Positions 1 through 8,961 of a stretch of 33,187 nucleotides of DNA are shown in pieces. Position numbers and translations under genes: made by a program. Positions within the stretch are counted from its first letter, which is position 1, and every line of letters begins with the position of its first letter. The stretch comes from Oceanospirillaceae bacterium (GTDB lineage Bacteria > Pseudomonadota > Gammaproteobacteria > Pseudomonadales > Balneatricaceae): assembly GCA_013373085.1 (NCBI GenBank), contig JABXIM010000125.1, positions 1 through 33,187 of the forward strand, in the 5' to 3' direction. Under the pieces are notes generated by a model. The model was not told the origin of the DNA and did not search any database. It saw nothing but the letters and a program-made list of their open reading frames with translations.

Positions 1-38
1 GGAACCTATGAACAAGTCCCAGTTGCGCTCTGCGGGTC
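1..38 (+). repeat. Left-edge inverted repeat, IS5-like terminus
   Basis: The first 25 bases, beginning GGAACCTATGAACAAGTC, recur as an exact reverse complement at 33160-33184. Similarity continues imperfectly for about 13 more bases (both copies contain GCTCTGCG). From memory, the pattern GGAA..T..GAACAAGTCCC resembles IS5-family ends. The copy starts at base 1 and its inner side faces into the window. No transposase is attached. It could be the end of a degraded IS, of a MITE, or of a larger unit. Confidence 0.7.
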
Positions 39-118
39 TTGAAGCGTGCAGCTGCAGTGTGACCGCACCGGTTAACTGGCGATTGAATAAAAACCACATA
101 GCTGGAATCGGGAAGCTT

Positions 119-1297
119 ATGGCGAATCAAGAACGGACGATTTCGACGCCGGAGTTTATCTCGGGCAACGCTCTGCAGATTGCGACCTACCAGGTGCTGC
201 AACAGGACGGCTCGATCATTCCGGGTGCCGTTGTGCCGGAGCTGGACCAGGCCGAGGCCGGGAAGATCTACCGGGCCATGGTGTTCACGCGGGTGCTGGA
301 CGAGCGCATGTTGGCCGCGCAACGACAGGGCCGCGTCAGTTTCTATCTGCAGTCCACGGGTGAAGAGGCAACCACGGTCGGCTTTGCCGCGGCGCTCGAC
401 GACGCCGATATGATCATGGCCCAGTACCGGGAGCAGGGGGCGCTGGCCTATCGAGGTTTCACCGCCGACGAATTCATGAACCAGCTGTTCGGCAATGACC
501 TCGATTATGGCAAGGGCCGGCAGATGCCGATCCACTACGGCGCCCGCGATCTGCATTACATGACCATATCGTCGCCGCTGGCGACGCAGATTCCCCAGGC
601 GACGGGGTATGCCTATGGCCAGAAACTCGCCGGCGACAAGCGCTGCACCGTTACGGTGTTTGGCGAGGGTGCCGCGTCGGAAGGCGATTTCCACGCCGCC
701 CTGAACATGGCCTCGGTGCTCAGGGTGCCGGTGATTTTCCTGTGCCGCAACAACGGCTATGCGATCTCGACGCCGTCCAGCGAGCAGTTTGCGGCCGACG
801 GGGTTGCGCCGCGAGCGGTGGGCTACGCAATGCAGGCCATTCGCGTCGATGGCAACGATGTTCTGGCGGTAATCAAGGCGATGCAGGAGGCGCGCAAAAT
901 AGCCGTCGAGCACAATGAACCGGTTCTGGTCGAGGCGATGAGTTATCGCCTGGCCGCCCACTCCTCCTCGGACGATCCGTCCGGTTATCGCAACAAGGCG
1001 GAAGAGGACAAATGGCGCGCCAAGGATCCGATCCTGCGCCTGAAGAACTGGCTGCTGAGCCAGGGCTGGTGGAGCGAAGAACAGGAAAAAGCCCTCTACG
1101 AAGAGCTGCGGCAGCAGGTGCTGGAGGCGATGAAGCGCGCACAGCAACGTCCGCCGCCGCCGTTGGATGCAATGATTACCGACGTCTATGACCGGCCGAC
1201 GCCATTGCTGCAGTCGCAACTGGAGGCACTCAGGGCCCACGTCGGAAAATACCCCGAGGCCTACCCGAAGAGTGCTGGAGGGGCCAAGCATGGCTGA
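119..1297 (+). CDS. bkdA1: Branched-chain 2-oxoacid dehydrogenase E1 alpha subunit
   Basis: This is the thiamine-diphosphate E1 alpha chain (392 aa) that, with E1 beta, decarboxylates the 2-oxoacids of valine, leucine and isoleucine. The ThDP/Mg motif runs from G182-E-G to N211-N212. The loop at residues 276-291 ([16 protein letters not shown]) closely matches the phosphorylation loop of mammalian E1 alpha, with S282 at the position of site 1. The site 2 serine is replaced by N292. The frame is open upstream to an ATG at 8, but that start lies inside the edge repeat. ATG 119 follows a GGGAAG and gives a normal N-terminus. The end overlaps bkdA2 by 8 bp, which implies translational coupling. 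The promoter must lie in the first 118 bases or outside the window. Confidence 0.95.
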   Translation: MANQERTISTPEFISGNALQIATYQVLQQDGSIIPGAVVPELDQAEAGKIYRAMVFTRVLDERMLAAQRQGRVSFYLQSTGEEATTVGFAAALDDADMIMAQYREQGALAYRGFTADEFMNQLFGNDLDYGKGRQMPIHYGARDLHYMTISSPLATQIPQATGYAYGQKLAGDKRCTVTVFGEGAASEGDFHAALNMASVLRVPVIFLCRNNGYAISTPSSEQFAADGVAPRAVGYAMQAIRVDGNDVLAVIKAMQEARKIAVEHNEPVLVEAMSYRLAAHSSSDDPSGYRNKAEEDKWRAKDPILRLKNWLLSQGWWSEEQEKALYEELRQQVLEAMKRAQQRPPPPLDAMITDVYDRPTPLLQSQLEALRAHVGKYPEAYPKSAGGAKHG

Positions 1298-2267
1298 GAT
1301 GAATCTGCTGCAGGCGATCAACAACGCCCTGGATATCGCCATGGCGGGTAACGACAAGGTCATCTGTTTCGGCGAGGATGTCGGGGTGTTCGGGGGCGTG
1401 TTCCGGGCCACCAGTCACCTGCAGGAAAAATACGGCCGCGAACGCTGCTTCAACACGCCGCTGGTGGAGCAGGGGATTATCGGCTTTGCCAACGGTCTGG
1501 CGGCGCAGGGGTCTATACCGGTAGCCGAAATCCAGTTCGCCGACTATATCTTTCCCGCCTTCGATCAGATCGTCAACGAGGCGGCCAAGTTTCGCTACCG
1601 CTCCGGCAACCTGTTCAATGTCGGCGGCCTGACCATCCGCACACCCTATGGCGGCGGCATCGCGGGCGGGCTCTACCATTCCCAGTCGCCGGAGGCCTAT
1701 TTCGCCCATACGCCGGGGCTCAAGATCGTCGTGCCGCGCAATCCCCACCAGGCCAAGGGGCTGCTGCTGGCGGCGATCCGCGATCCCAACCCGGTGCTGT
1801 TCTTCGAGCCCAAGCGGATCTACCGGGCGGCGGTTGGCGAGGTGCCGGAAGAGGACTATGAACTGCCGCTGGGTCAGGCCGAGATCCTGAAGGAGGGCGA
1901 GGACATCACCCTGCTGGCCTGGGGCGCACAGATGGGGTACCTGGAAAAGGCGGCGGCGCTGGCGGAAAAGGAGGGCATCTCCTGCGAAGTGATCGACCTG
2001 CGCAGCATCCTGCCCTGGGACATCGACACCCTGGCCCGGTCGGTGATGAAAACCGGCCGGCTGCTGATCAGCCACGAAGCGCCGCTCACCGGGGGCTTTG
2101 CCGGGGAGATCGCCGCCACCATCCAGGAGCGCTGCTTCCTCTATCTCGAGTCGCCGATTACCCGGGTGACCGGCCTGGATACGCCTTTCCCGCTGGTGCT
2201 GGAGAAGGAATACCTGCCGGATCACCTCAAGATCTTCGAGGCAATCAAGCACAGCGTGAACTACTAG
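1290..2267 (+). CDS. bkdA2: Branched-chain 2-oxoacid dehydrogenase E1 beta subunit
   Basis: This is the E1 beta chain (325 aa), partner of the preceding gene in the alpha2beta2 decarboxylase. It has the transketolase pyrimidine-binding domain at about residues 4-180, with the conserved glutamate E60 in PLVEQGI, followed by the C-terminal transketolase domain. The start at 1290 lies inside the end of bkdA1 behind GGAGGGG. The frame is open upstream, but those residues are a shadow of bkdA1. The TAG stop overlaps the CTAG duplicated by the MITE inserted right after it, so the protein end is intact. Confidence 0.96.
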   Translation: MAEMNLLQAINNALDIAMAGNDKVICFGEDVGVFGGVFRATSHLQEKYGRERCFNTPLVEQGIIGFANGLAAQGSIPVAEIQFADYIFPAFDQIVNEAAKFRYRSGNLFNVGGLTIRTPYGGGIAGGLYHSQSPEAYFAHTPGLKIVVPRNPHQAKGLLLAAIRDPNPVLFFEPKRIYRAAVGEVPEEDYELPLGQAEILKEGEDITLLAWGAQMGYLEKAAALAEKEGISCEVIDLRSILPWDIDTLARSVMKTGRLLISHEAPLTGGFAGEIAATIQERCFLYLESPITRVTGLDTPFPLVLEKEYLPDHLKIFEAIKHSVNY

Positions 2268-2530
2268 GGGCTGTTGACGTTTGTGGATAGGTCCTGCCGG
2301 AGGTTCTTTTCGCACAAGGCAAGGCGCGAGTTGCGCGGTTTGGTGCCTTCAAATAAGCGACGACCAACGCGGGATTGTGTGAAAACAACCCCGGCCCATT
2401 CGGGTTGCTCTGCAAAACGCCTCATACGGCTTCAGCGATCTTGCAAAGGGAACCACCCTGTGCGGCGCTCGCTTCATTGTTTGAGGCATTTTGCAGAGCA
2501 ACAGGAGGCATCCACAAACGTCAACAGCCC
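2268..2530. mobile_element. MITE (263 bp) inserted between bkdA2 and bkdB
   Basis: The element begins GGGCTGTTGACGTTTGTG and ends with the exact 21-bp reverse complement. It is flanked by CTAG at 2264-2267 and 2531-2534, a target duplication of the YTAR type known for IS5-group elements. A second inverted pair (2404-2424 and 2482-2502, one mismatch in 21) would form an internal hairpin. It encodes no transposase. Removing one CTAG plus the element restores the E1 beta stop directly followed by AGGAG and the bkdB ATG, so the insertion left both genes intact. Transcription of bkdB presumably reads through it. Assignment to IS5-type MITEs is inference. Confidence 0.85.
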
Positions 2531-2545
2531 CTAGAGGAGCGAACC

Positions 2546-4150
2546 ATGATCAAGGATTTTATTCTGCCCGATATCGGGGAAGGTATCGTGGAGTGCGAGC
2601 TGGTCGAGTGGCTGATCAAGGAGGGCGATCTGATCGAGGAAGATCAGCCGGTGGCCGACGTGATGACCGACAAGGCCCTGGTGCAGATCCCCTCGCCCTA
2701 TCACGGGCGCGTCGTCAGTCTGCACTACCAGCCGGGCGAGATCGCCAGGGTCCATTCGCCGCTGTTTGCGGTCGAGATGGACCTGGAGGCCAAATCGGTT
2801 CCGGAACAGGCAGACCTGCTACTGGAAACAGATACTCCATCGCCTACGGTGGAGCAGCCGTCCCAGTCCAGCGCCGAGGAGGACTTTATCCTGCCGGATA
2901 TCGGCGAGGGCATCATCGAATGCGAGGTGGTGGATTGGAAGGTCCAGGTAGGCGATCTGATCGCGGAGGACCAGCCGGTGGTCGACGTGATGACGGACAA
3001 GGCGCTGGTTGAGATCCCGGCACCGAAAGCCGGCCGGGTGACCCGGCTCTACCATGCCCAGGGCGAGACGGCAAAGGTACATGCCCCGCTGTTCGCCATC
3101 CTGCCGGCCGAGGCGGGTGACGCCGGGCGGGCAGCGCCGGACTCGGGCGATGCGCCTGCTGCCGCCGATACGCGGCCGGCGGAAGAAGTACCGAAGACCC
3201 ATCCACCGTTGCCCGGCGCGCCCTGGCGCCGGGCCAAGGTGCTCGCCGGCCCGGCGGTACGCCGACTGGCGCGTGAGTACCAGCTGGACCTCGGCCAGGT
3301 ACCGGGCAGCGGGAAGGATGGCCGTATTCTGAAGGAGGATGTCCAGCGTTACCGCGAGGAGCTGGCCGCCGAACCGTCCGCAGGCGCCGTTCCTGTCGCC
3401 TCAGCGTCTGATACCGCGCTCCCTGAGGATAAAGAGCCCGCCGGCGAGGTTCGGGTCGAGCCGATTCGCGGCATCAAGGCGGCCATGGCGAAGCGCATGG
3501 TGGAGTCGGTATCCAGCATTCCTCACTTCACCTACGGAGATGAGGTGGAGATGAACGCGCTGATCGGTCTGCGTACCCAGCTGAAACCGAAAGCGGAGCA
3601 GCAAGGCGTGCGCCTGACCCTGATGCCATTCATCATGAAGGCCATGGCGATGGCGATTCAGCAGTTCCCGATCCTGAACAGCCGGGTCAACGATGACTGC
3701 ACCGAGTTGCACTATCTGCGGAGCTGCAATATCGGCATGGCGGTGGATTCCCGGATCGGGCTGGTGGTGCCCAACGTCAAGGGCGTGGAGCGCCTGAGCA
3801 TTCTCGACATCGCCCGCGAGGTGCAACGGCTCACCGACGCTGCCCGCGACGGGAGGCTCAAGCAGGAGGACCTTCAGGGCGGCACCATCAGTATCTCGAA
3901 TGTCGGTGCGCTGGGCGGGACCTATATGGTGCCGGTGATCAACAAGCCGGAGGTGGCGATCGTGGCGCTGGGCAAGACCCAGGCCCTGCCGCGTTTCGAC
4001 GCCGACGGACAGGTGGTGGCCAGCCAGATCATGAACATCAGTTGGTCCGGCGACCACCGTGTGCTCGACGGCGGTACCATTGTCCGCTTCAGCAACCTCT
4101 GGAAAGGCTATCTCGAGGAGCCGTCCTCGATGCTGCTTAACCTTGCCTGA
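2546..4150 (+). CDS. bkdB: Dihydrolipoyl acyltransferase E2 of the branched-chain complex, two lipoyl domains
   Basis: This is the E2 core (534 aa) that moves the acyl group from E1 to CoA. There are two N-terminal lipoyl domains (about 3-78 and 113-187), with the lipoylated lysines K43 and K152, both in MTDKALV. The E1/E3-binding domain lies at about 231-270 (AGPAVRRLARE). The catalytic domain spans about 305-534 and has the DHRVLDGG active-site motif near its C-terminus. The start at 2546 is preceded by AGGAG just outside the MITE. The frame is open further upstream, but only through MITE sequence. No lpd (E3) gene is in the window, so E3 must be supplied from elsewhere. Confidence 0.96.
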   Translation: MIKDFILPDIGEGIVECELVEWLIKEGDLIEEDQPVADVMTDKALVQIPSPYHGRVVSLHYQPGEIARVHSPLFAVEMDLEAKSVPEQADLLLETDTPSPTVEQPSQSSAEEDFILPDIGEGIIECEVVDWKVQVGDLIAEDQPVVDVMTDKALVEIPAPKAGRVTRLYHAQGETAKVHAPLFAILPAEAGDAGRAAPDSGDAPAAADTRPAEEVPKTHPPLPGAPWRRAKVLAGPAVRRLAREYQLDLGQVPGSGKDGRILKEDVQRYREELAAEPSAGAVPVASASDTALPEDKEPAGEVRVEPIRGIKAAMAKRMVESVSSIPHFTYGDEVEMNALIGLRTQLKPKAEQQGVRLTLMPFIMKAMAMAIQQFPILNSRVNDDCTELHYLRSCNIGMAVDSRIGLVVPNVKGVERLSILDIAREVQRLTDAARDGRLKQEDLQGGTISISNVGALGGTYMVPVINKPEVAIVALGKTQALPRFDADGQVVASQIMNISWSGDHRVLDGGTIVRFSNLWKGYLEEPSSMLLNLA

Positions 4151-4203
4151 GCCGGTGGCTGTCTTTCCGTATCCTGCCACCCGCCACAACGATCAGGACG
4201 TGC

Positions 4204-6030
4204 ATGCCCCAGGAGAATCTACAGCAGTTTTACATCCCGGAAGAGCAGTCGATCTACCTGCTCAGCCACCAGGATGCCAAGAAGCTCAAGGACTGGCTCC
4301 GACTCTGCGAAGACCAGTTGCGGCATCTTGGCTACAGGGAAATCGAGTTGATCGGCAAGGGCGCCTTCGGCTTCGTCTTCGCCGGCGTTTCCGCGCAGGG
4401 CGAGTCGCTGGTATTCAAGTTTTCCCGGATCACCCTGCCGCAGCACTACAAGGAACGGCTGGAAGAGGAAGCCTTCATGCTGGGGCTGGTGGATCACCCC
4501 CACGTACCCAAGCTGATCACCTTTCAATCGGTGCGCGGCCAGCCGATTCTGGCGATGGAGCGGGCGAGGGGGCGTGACCTGGAGCAGCTCTCGCTGGAGT
4601 GGGGGCCGCTGTCGCCGCGGCTGGTGGTCAGGATCGCGGTGCAGATGGCGGACATCCTGCGGGCATTGCGTCACTGCGCCGGCAAGCCGATCGTGCACGG
4701 CGACATCAAGCCCTCCAATATCGTTTTCGATCCGGACACCGAACGGGTAGGGTTGATCGACTGGGGTTCGTCCGTATTCGCGCAGCTGGATGAGCACAAC
4801 CAGCCGGTTGCCAGCAGCGTCATGGAACTGATGTCGGACAGTATGCAGCAGACCAACGCCCGGCTCGGGGATGTCTACTTCATCGGCGAGGCCCAGCTCA
4901 ACGGCGGTTTGTCGTCGCCCCGATTCGACGAGGAGGGGCTCGCCGGCACCCTCTATGCGCTGGCATCCGGGCAGTCCTGCCGCTTCGGCCACCGGGTGAT
5001 CCCGCCCACCTCGCTGGGGCTGCCGGTCGAGTTCGCGCGGGTGCTGGAGGCGATGCTGGCGCCCGACCCGACCCAGCGGGCGCGTGCCGGCGACTACTTC
5101 CTGAACCAGATGCCGAAGATGGCGCGGCTGGTGATGATGGATCTGCCAATCCCGCCTCCGGTCCCGGAGGTGCCGGTCTGGTTGCGGACGGGCAACCGGA
5201 GTATCGACACCGTGGTGTACAGCTCGCGCAAGTCATTCCTGCGTGAAGAGGGCGCGCACGAGGTGCTGCAAGCGCTGGACGATGCGCCACTGGACCGCTA
5301 TTACAAGGAATTTCTGCAAGGTATGGGGGATACCGAGAAAGCCTTTCTGTCAGCGGTCAGCCGTCTCGGCAAGTATCCGGTGGTGGGCGGGCTGGCGGTG
5401 CGATGGGAGGCCGACGGCGTTTATATCGACTCCAGTCTGAATCTGCATGACGAGCGTCTGCGTGCCTCTTTTAATGCCGCGGTCAACAACATGGTCAGCC
5501 TGGCGCGGGCGATCAACCGGCGCGGGATATTCAAAAGCTGCCTGTTCGATGCCCGCGATACGCTGCATATCGACCGTACCGGTCAGGACCTGCCGTTCAT
5601 CGCCCCGACAGGCATGGCGCTGCCGTACGAGGTGAGCGCCGCGCCGGACATCGAAGACCAGACCCGGGAGCACTCCTACTTCGAGGACGGCCGCGACCCC
5701 GACGAGTTTCTTGAGCTGCCGGGCAAGATCATGGCGATCCTGTCGCAGCTGAACCGGATCCATCACACGGGGCTGATCATCTTCGAGAGCCTGCCGACCC
5801 ATCTGAAAATCCACAGCTACTATCGACTGCTGGATCCGGGCCGCGAAGCGGAATTTGCCGGGTGCCTGGACGACATCCTGCGGCATATCTCCCTGATCGA
5901 GGGGCTGGGCGTGTCCGGCTTCATGAAAATGCCCTACAAGGACACGCGGTTCTTTACCCATATCGAGCGGCTTCCGGAAAAATACTATCCGCGTAATCCC
6001 CGCAAATTTCAGGATCGCAGCCCGGAATGA
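4204..6030 (+). CDS. Eukaryotic-type Ser/Thr protein kinase with unknown C-terminal region
   Basis: This 608-aa protein has a Hanks-type kinase domain at about residues 45-300: P-loop GKGAFG (51-56), likely ATP lysine K72 (VFKFS), catalytic loop HGDIKPSN (165-172) and DWG in place of DFG (186-188). All catalytic residues seem present. Residues about 310-608 form a second region I do not recognise. There is no signal peptide or membrane segment, so it is probably cytoplasmic. It lies 53 bp after bkdB on the same strand, with AGGA before the ATG. E1 alpha keeps the serine that mammals phosphorylate, so the bkd complex is a possible substrate. That is inference, since the mammalian kinase belongs to a different (GHKL) family. 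Confidence 0.85.
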   Translation: MPQENLQQFYIPEEQSIYLLSHQDAKKLKDWLRLCEDQLRHLGYREIELIGKGAFGFVFAGVSAQGESLVFKFSRITLPQHYKERLEEEAFMLGLVDHPHVPKLITFQSVRGQPILAMERARGRDLEQLSLEWGPLSPRLVVRIAVQMADILRALRHCAGKPIVHGDIKPSNIVFDPDTERVGLIDWGSSVFAQLDEHNQPVASSVMELMSDSMQQTNARLGDVYFIGEAQLNGGLSSPRFDEEGLAGTLYALASGQSCRFGHRVIPPTSLGLPVEFARVLEAMLAPDPTQRARAGDYFLNQMPKMARLVMMDLPIPPPVPEVPVWLRTGNRSIDTVVYSSRKSFLREEGAHEVLQALDDAPLDRYYKEFLQGMGDTEKAFLSAVSRLGKYPVVGGLAVRWEADGVYIDSSLNLHDERLRASFNAAVNNMVSLARAINRRGIFKSCLFDARDTLHIDRTGQDLPFIAPTGMALPYEVSAAPDIEDQTREHSYFEDGRDPDEFLELPGKIMAILSQLNRIHHTGLIIFESLPTHLKIHSYYRLLDPGREAEFAGCLDDILRHISLIEGLGVSGFMKMPYKDTRFFTHIERLPEKYYPRNPRKFQDRSPE

Positions 6031-6228
6031 CGACCGACGTTCCGGGCCCTTGTAAGGGGCGACATCGTTGGTGAAAGGGCACACATCGACATGAAGGCCT
6101 GGTGGTAACGCTGATCCTGCTGAAGGCAGGCTGAGGAAGGGGCGGTTTGTGGTCGGATCGATGGCTGAAAGCCATACTGACAGTCTGAGTCGAACGGATG
6201 TACGTCATGAGGGATACAGGGGATACCC

Positions 6229-6828
6229 ATGAGAGCAGCATTAACAACCTGGGTAATGACGGCGGTGTTGGGTGCCGGAATCGGCGCCAGTGCGGAGGAG
6301 GGACCTTCCTTCAGTTGCGATACTGTTGCCGCCGGCAGCATCGAAGAGCTGGTCTGCCAGGAAGTGGGGCTTGCGGCGCTCGACCGTCAACTGGCGGTGG
6401 TGTATGGCCAGGCGGCCAAGATCGCGGACAACGAGCAGCCGCCGATGCTCAAGGCGGAGCAGCGTGGCTGGATCAAGGGGCGCAACGAGTGCTGGAAAAG
6501 TGAAGACAAGCGCGCCTGCGTCGAATCCGAGTACCGTCACCGTATCGCTGAACTGCAGGCGCGCTACCGGCTGGTGGCGGGTAACGGGCCTGTCTTCTTC
6601 GTATGCGATGATCAGCCGGCGAACGAGGTGGTCATCACCTATTTCGAGACCGATCCGCCGACCCTGATCGCCGAACGCGGCGACAGCGTATCCCTGATGT
6701 TCCGCCAGCCCAGTGCCAGCGGTGCCAAGTACGAAGGCCGCAACGAAATTTTCTGGGAGCACCAGGGCGAAGCGATGGTCACCTGGGGCTTCGAGGCGCC
6801 GACGATGAAATGTAAACCCAGGGAGTAG
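6229..6828 (+). CDS. Exported lysozyme inhibitor, LprI-like plus MliC-like domains
   Basis: This 199-aa protein has a signal peptide (about 1-22, ending ASA). Residues about 28-112 resemble the LprI/DUF1311 family: cysteines, a QRGWIKGRNEC core and a closing CVESEYRHRI. Residues about 122-199 resemble the MliC/PliC C-type lysozyme inhibitor domain, with FVCDD, ASGAKYEG, a W/EA segment and a C-terminal cysteine. It probably protects peptidoglycan in the periplasm. The start follows AGGGG. A weak hairpin (6844-6849 with 6862-6867) lies between this gene and the next. The two-domain reading is by motif, not by search. Confidence 0.75.
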   Translation: MRAALTTWVMTAVLGAGIGASAEEGPSFSCDTVAAGSIEELVCQEVGLAALDRQLAVVYGQAAKIADNEQPPMLKAEQRGWIKGRNECWKSEDKRACVESEYRHRIAELQARYRLVAGNGPVFFVCDDQPANEVVITYFETDPPTLIAERGDSVSLMFRQPSASGAKYEGRNEIFWEHQGEAMVTWGFEAPTMKCKPRE

Positions 6829-6900
6829 GACCACGACAGGCGGCGGACCTGACAGCGATCGGGTCCGGTCTTTGAAAAGCATCCAACAGCGAGCAGGCAA

Positions 6901-7887
6901 ATGGCTCATGTGAGAAAATGCTTGTCATCGGCGATGTTACTAACTGCGCTCCTATCGCAGCCGCTGCACGCGGCGCTGACCGACGAGGAACTCGAGGCGG
7001 CCCGAAGTGCGGTCCTTGAAGGCTTCGATCCCAAACGGCTCGGATCGGGCTATGCGGCGCTGGTGAGTTTTGCTGTCAGTCCTCAGATCAGCACCGCTTC
7101 CTTTCGCCCGGACGCCGGGTCCGACGGAATCGACGATCCCGAACTCGATGTCTATCGCATCCCGCTGCGTTTTGTGTTCGGGGACGATGACGGCAGTCCC
7201 AGACCTTTCGTGCAGGGAGTTCTGGCCTACCAGGATCTTTATGCGAAACTGGATCCTGGTTTCGGCGAGTCCATTGAGTCGGACTGGGAAACCTACGGAT
7301 TGATGATCAACGGTGGCTGGGAGTTTCCAGTCAACGAGCACTTGGTGCTGCTGCCGACCCTTAGCCTCGGATACGGTCGTCTCGAGAACAGTGCGGACTA
7401 TTCGGGACTGATTTCTGAAACGGTGCTACGGCCGGCGTTCAAGGGCATCCTCTTCGACTGGGAGACCGATGCCGTCGTTTACGGCGCCGCCCTGGGTGTG
7501 GATTACCGGCGCCGCGTCGGCAGTTTCGACACTGAGCTCCTTGCCAGCCTGTCGCGAAACCGTATCGAGACCTTCAACGAATCGAGTGAATACATCGAGT
7601 TCGAAAGCGGCGTGACTGCATTTGACGTTGAATTCAACGCCGCCCATGCGACCGGGCTTTCGCTGGGTCGGCATCCGCTGGACTGGGTGTTGCTGTTGGG
7701 CCATACGCGTTTTTACGGTTCTAACCGGGATGCGCTGGGGTTCAGCCATTTCAGCGAGGCCGGGCTGGCGCTGCAGTTGAGTCCGCGGCCTGGCGGTCAC
7801 CGCAACGATGTCTGGCGGCTGGGCCTAAAGACCATTTTCGGCGACGATGTCGACGGTTGGAGCCTGGTTTTTTCCCATGATTTCTGA
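6901..7887 (+). CDS. Outer-membrane beta-barrel protein (solitary autotransporter-barrel type)
   Basis: This 328-aa protein has a signal peptide (about 1-24, cleavage near LHA-AL). The rest alternates polar and aromatic residues in amphipathic strands (for example YGLMINGGWEF, LVLLPTLSLGYG) and ends in phenylalanine, the typical outer-membrane insertion signal. The layout resembles stand-alone autotransporter-like barrels with no passenger, but I cannot name the family firmly. It follows the lysozyme inhibitor by 72 bp on the same strand, so both may be envelope-protection genes. Confidence 0.7.
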   Translation: MAHVRKCLSSAMLLTALLSQPLHAALTDEELEAARSAVLEGFDPKRLGSGYAALVSFAVSPQISTASFRPDAGSDGIDDPELDVYRIPLRFVFGDDDGSPRPFVQGVLAYQDLYAKLDPGFGESIESDWETYGLMINGGWEFPVNEHLVLLPTLSLGYGRLENSADYSGLISETVLRPAFKGILFDWETDAVVYGAALGVDYRRRVGSFDTELLASLSRNRIETFNESSEYIEFESGVTAFDVEFNAAHATGLSLGRHPLDWVLLLGHTRFYGSNRDALGFSHFSEAGLALQLSPRPGGHRNDVWRLGLKTIFGDDVDGWSLVFSHDF

Positions 7888-7897
7888 ATGTTTTTCA

Positions 7898-7919
7898 CGG
7901 GGCGCCAGCCGGCGCCCCG
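7898..7919. terminator. GC-rich hairpin between converging genes
   Basis: A 9-bp perfect stem (CGGGGCGCC / GGCGCCCCG) with loop AGCC lies between the converging barrel gene and DUF2092 gene. Neither strand has a T-run directly after the stem, so it is a possible but unproven bidirectional terminator. Confidence 0.4.
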
Positions 7920-7925
7920 GCACCG

Positions 7926-8681
7926 TCACTGCGGACGGTTCGATGCGATCGGGAAGCCGACTTGCTGCATCCCTTCGCCTGGCTGGAAACGGAAGTTCTG
8001 GTCGCTGAGCGCCGGCGCGAAGTTCCACTCCGAGAAGCGCGCCGCAAGCTGGGGGGCGCCTTTCATGTCGGGGTAGTCGATCACCACCTTGTCGATCGTC
8101 GGTTCGGTCAGGTCCGAGACCCAGACCTGGAAGTTGGCGCTTTCGGTGGTCAGCAGCATGTGATGGCGCCAGTCGCCGTCTACGTAATGCAGGCCCAGGT
8201 AGGTACCGGTTTCGATGACATCGGCAAAGGCGGCGCAGGGCCGGGTGCGCAGCAGGTCTTCGAAGGGCATGGCGACGCCGGATTCGTTGGCCTTGTCCAG
8301 CATCGCATCGATAGTTTCGGGGGCCGCCGACATGGCGTAGATACCGCGCTCCGGCAGCACTTCGGTGATCATTTGTCCGCTGTAGTAAACGGCGCGTTCG
8401 CCCAGGTCATCGATCACGTCGACGTGCAGCTGGTTCGGTCGCGCCAGCTCCACCGCGTCGCGCCGGCTCAGCTGGACCTTGGGACCACCTTCCCGCACCA
8501 GGTCGTAGCTGGTGTCGATGGTGACGCTGAATGCCGGCGCCTCCCGCACGCGGGAACAGGCCTGGATCAGGACGCCCGCGGTCGCCAGATCGACCTCCGC
8601 CGCCTGATTAGCATCCTGGGTGGCGCAGCCGGCGGTCACAGCCGCACTCAGCATTACCGGCACGAATAGTCTTCCTTTCAT
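7926..8681 (-). CDS. DUF2092-family lipoprotein
   Basis: This 251-aa protein has a lipoprotein signal ending AVTAGC (lipid-bearing cysteine near residue 18). The mature part resembles DUF2092: an early VTIDTSYDLV strand, then LSRRDAVELARPNQLHVDV, and a middle segment of the type YYSGQ...ERGIYA. These proteins are thought to adopt a LolA/LolB-like fold in the periplasm, but their function is unknown. I chose the start at 8681 because AAGGA lies just upstream. An ATG 30 bases earlier lacks a site and would bury the signal peptide. Confidence 0.75.
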   Translation of the reverse strand: MKGRLFVPVMLSAAVTAGCATQDANQAAEVDLATAGVLIQACSRVREAPAFSVTIDTSYDLVREGGPKVQLSRRDAVELARPNQLHVDVIDDLGERAVYYSGQMITEVLPERGIYAMSAAPETIDAMLDKANESGVAMPFEDLLRTRPCAAFADVIETGTYLGLHYVDGDWRHHMLLTTESANFQVWVSDLTEPTIDKVVIDYPDMKGAPQLAARFSEWNFAPALSDQNFRFQPGEGMQQVGFPIASNRPQ

Positions 8682-8961
8682 CGATTTGTTCCTTGTGCAA
8701 CCTGTTGGCAACGGGGCTCCTGTTCCGTTACCGCACCGGCGGAGCTAGCCGGGCGTCGGGAAAGCTGTTTTCGGATCCCCGCCTAGGAGTCTATACCAGA
8801 GATCCCCGTCCGGCCGTGCAGGGTGTCGGCTTATTGCAAGGCAGCGGGGGATACGACCGGTTCGCCCGGGCATTGCGTCTATAGTTACTTCCTGAAAAGT
8901 TAGTAAGCACCAGTACCCATGCAGTCACGTTGTCTGCAAGCGTGCTGGCTGGACGCGAAGG

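Noticed and set aside
8-118. Extended N-terminus of E1 alpha from an ATG at 8
   Set aside because: These codons lie in the edge repeat and the unconserved leader; ATG 119 gives a normal protein start.
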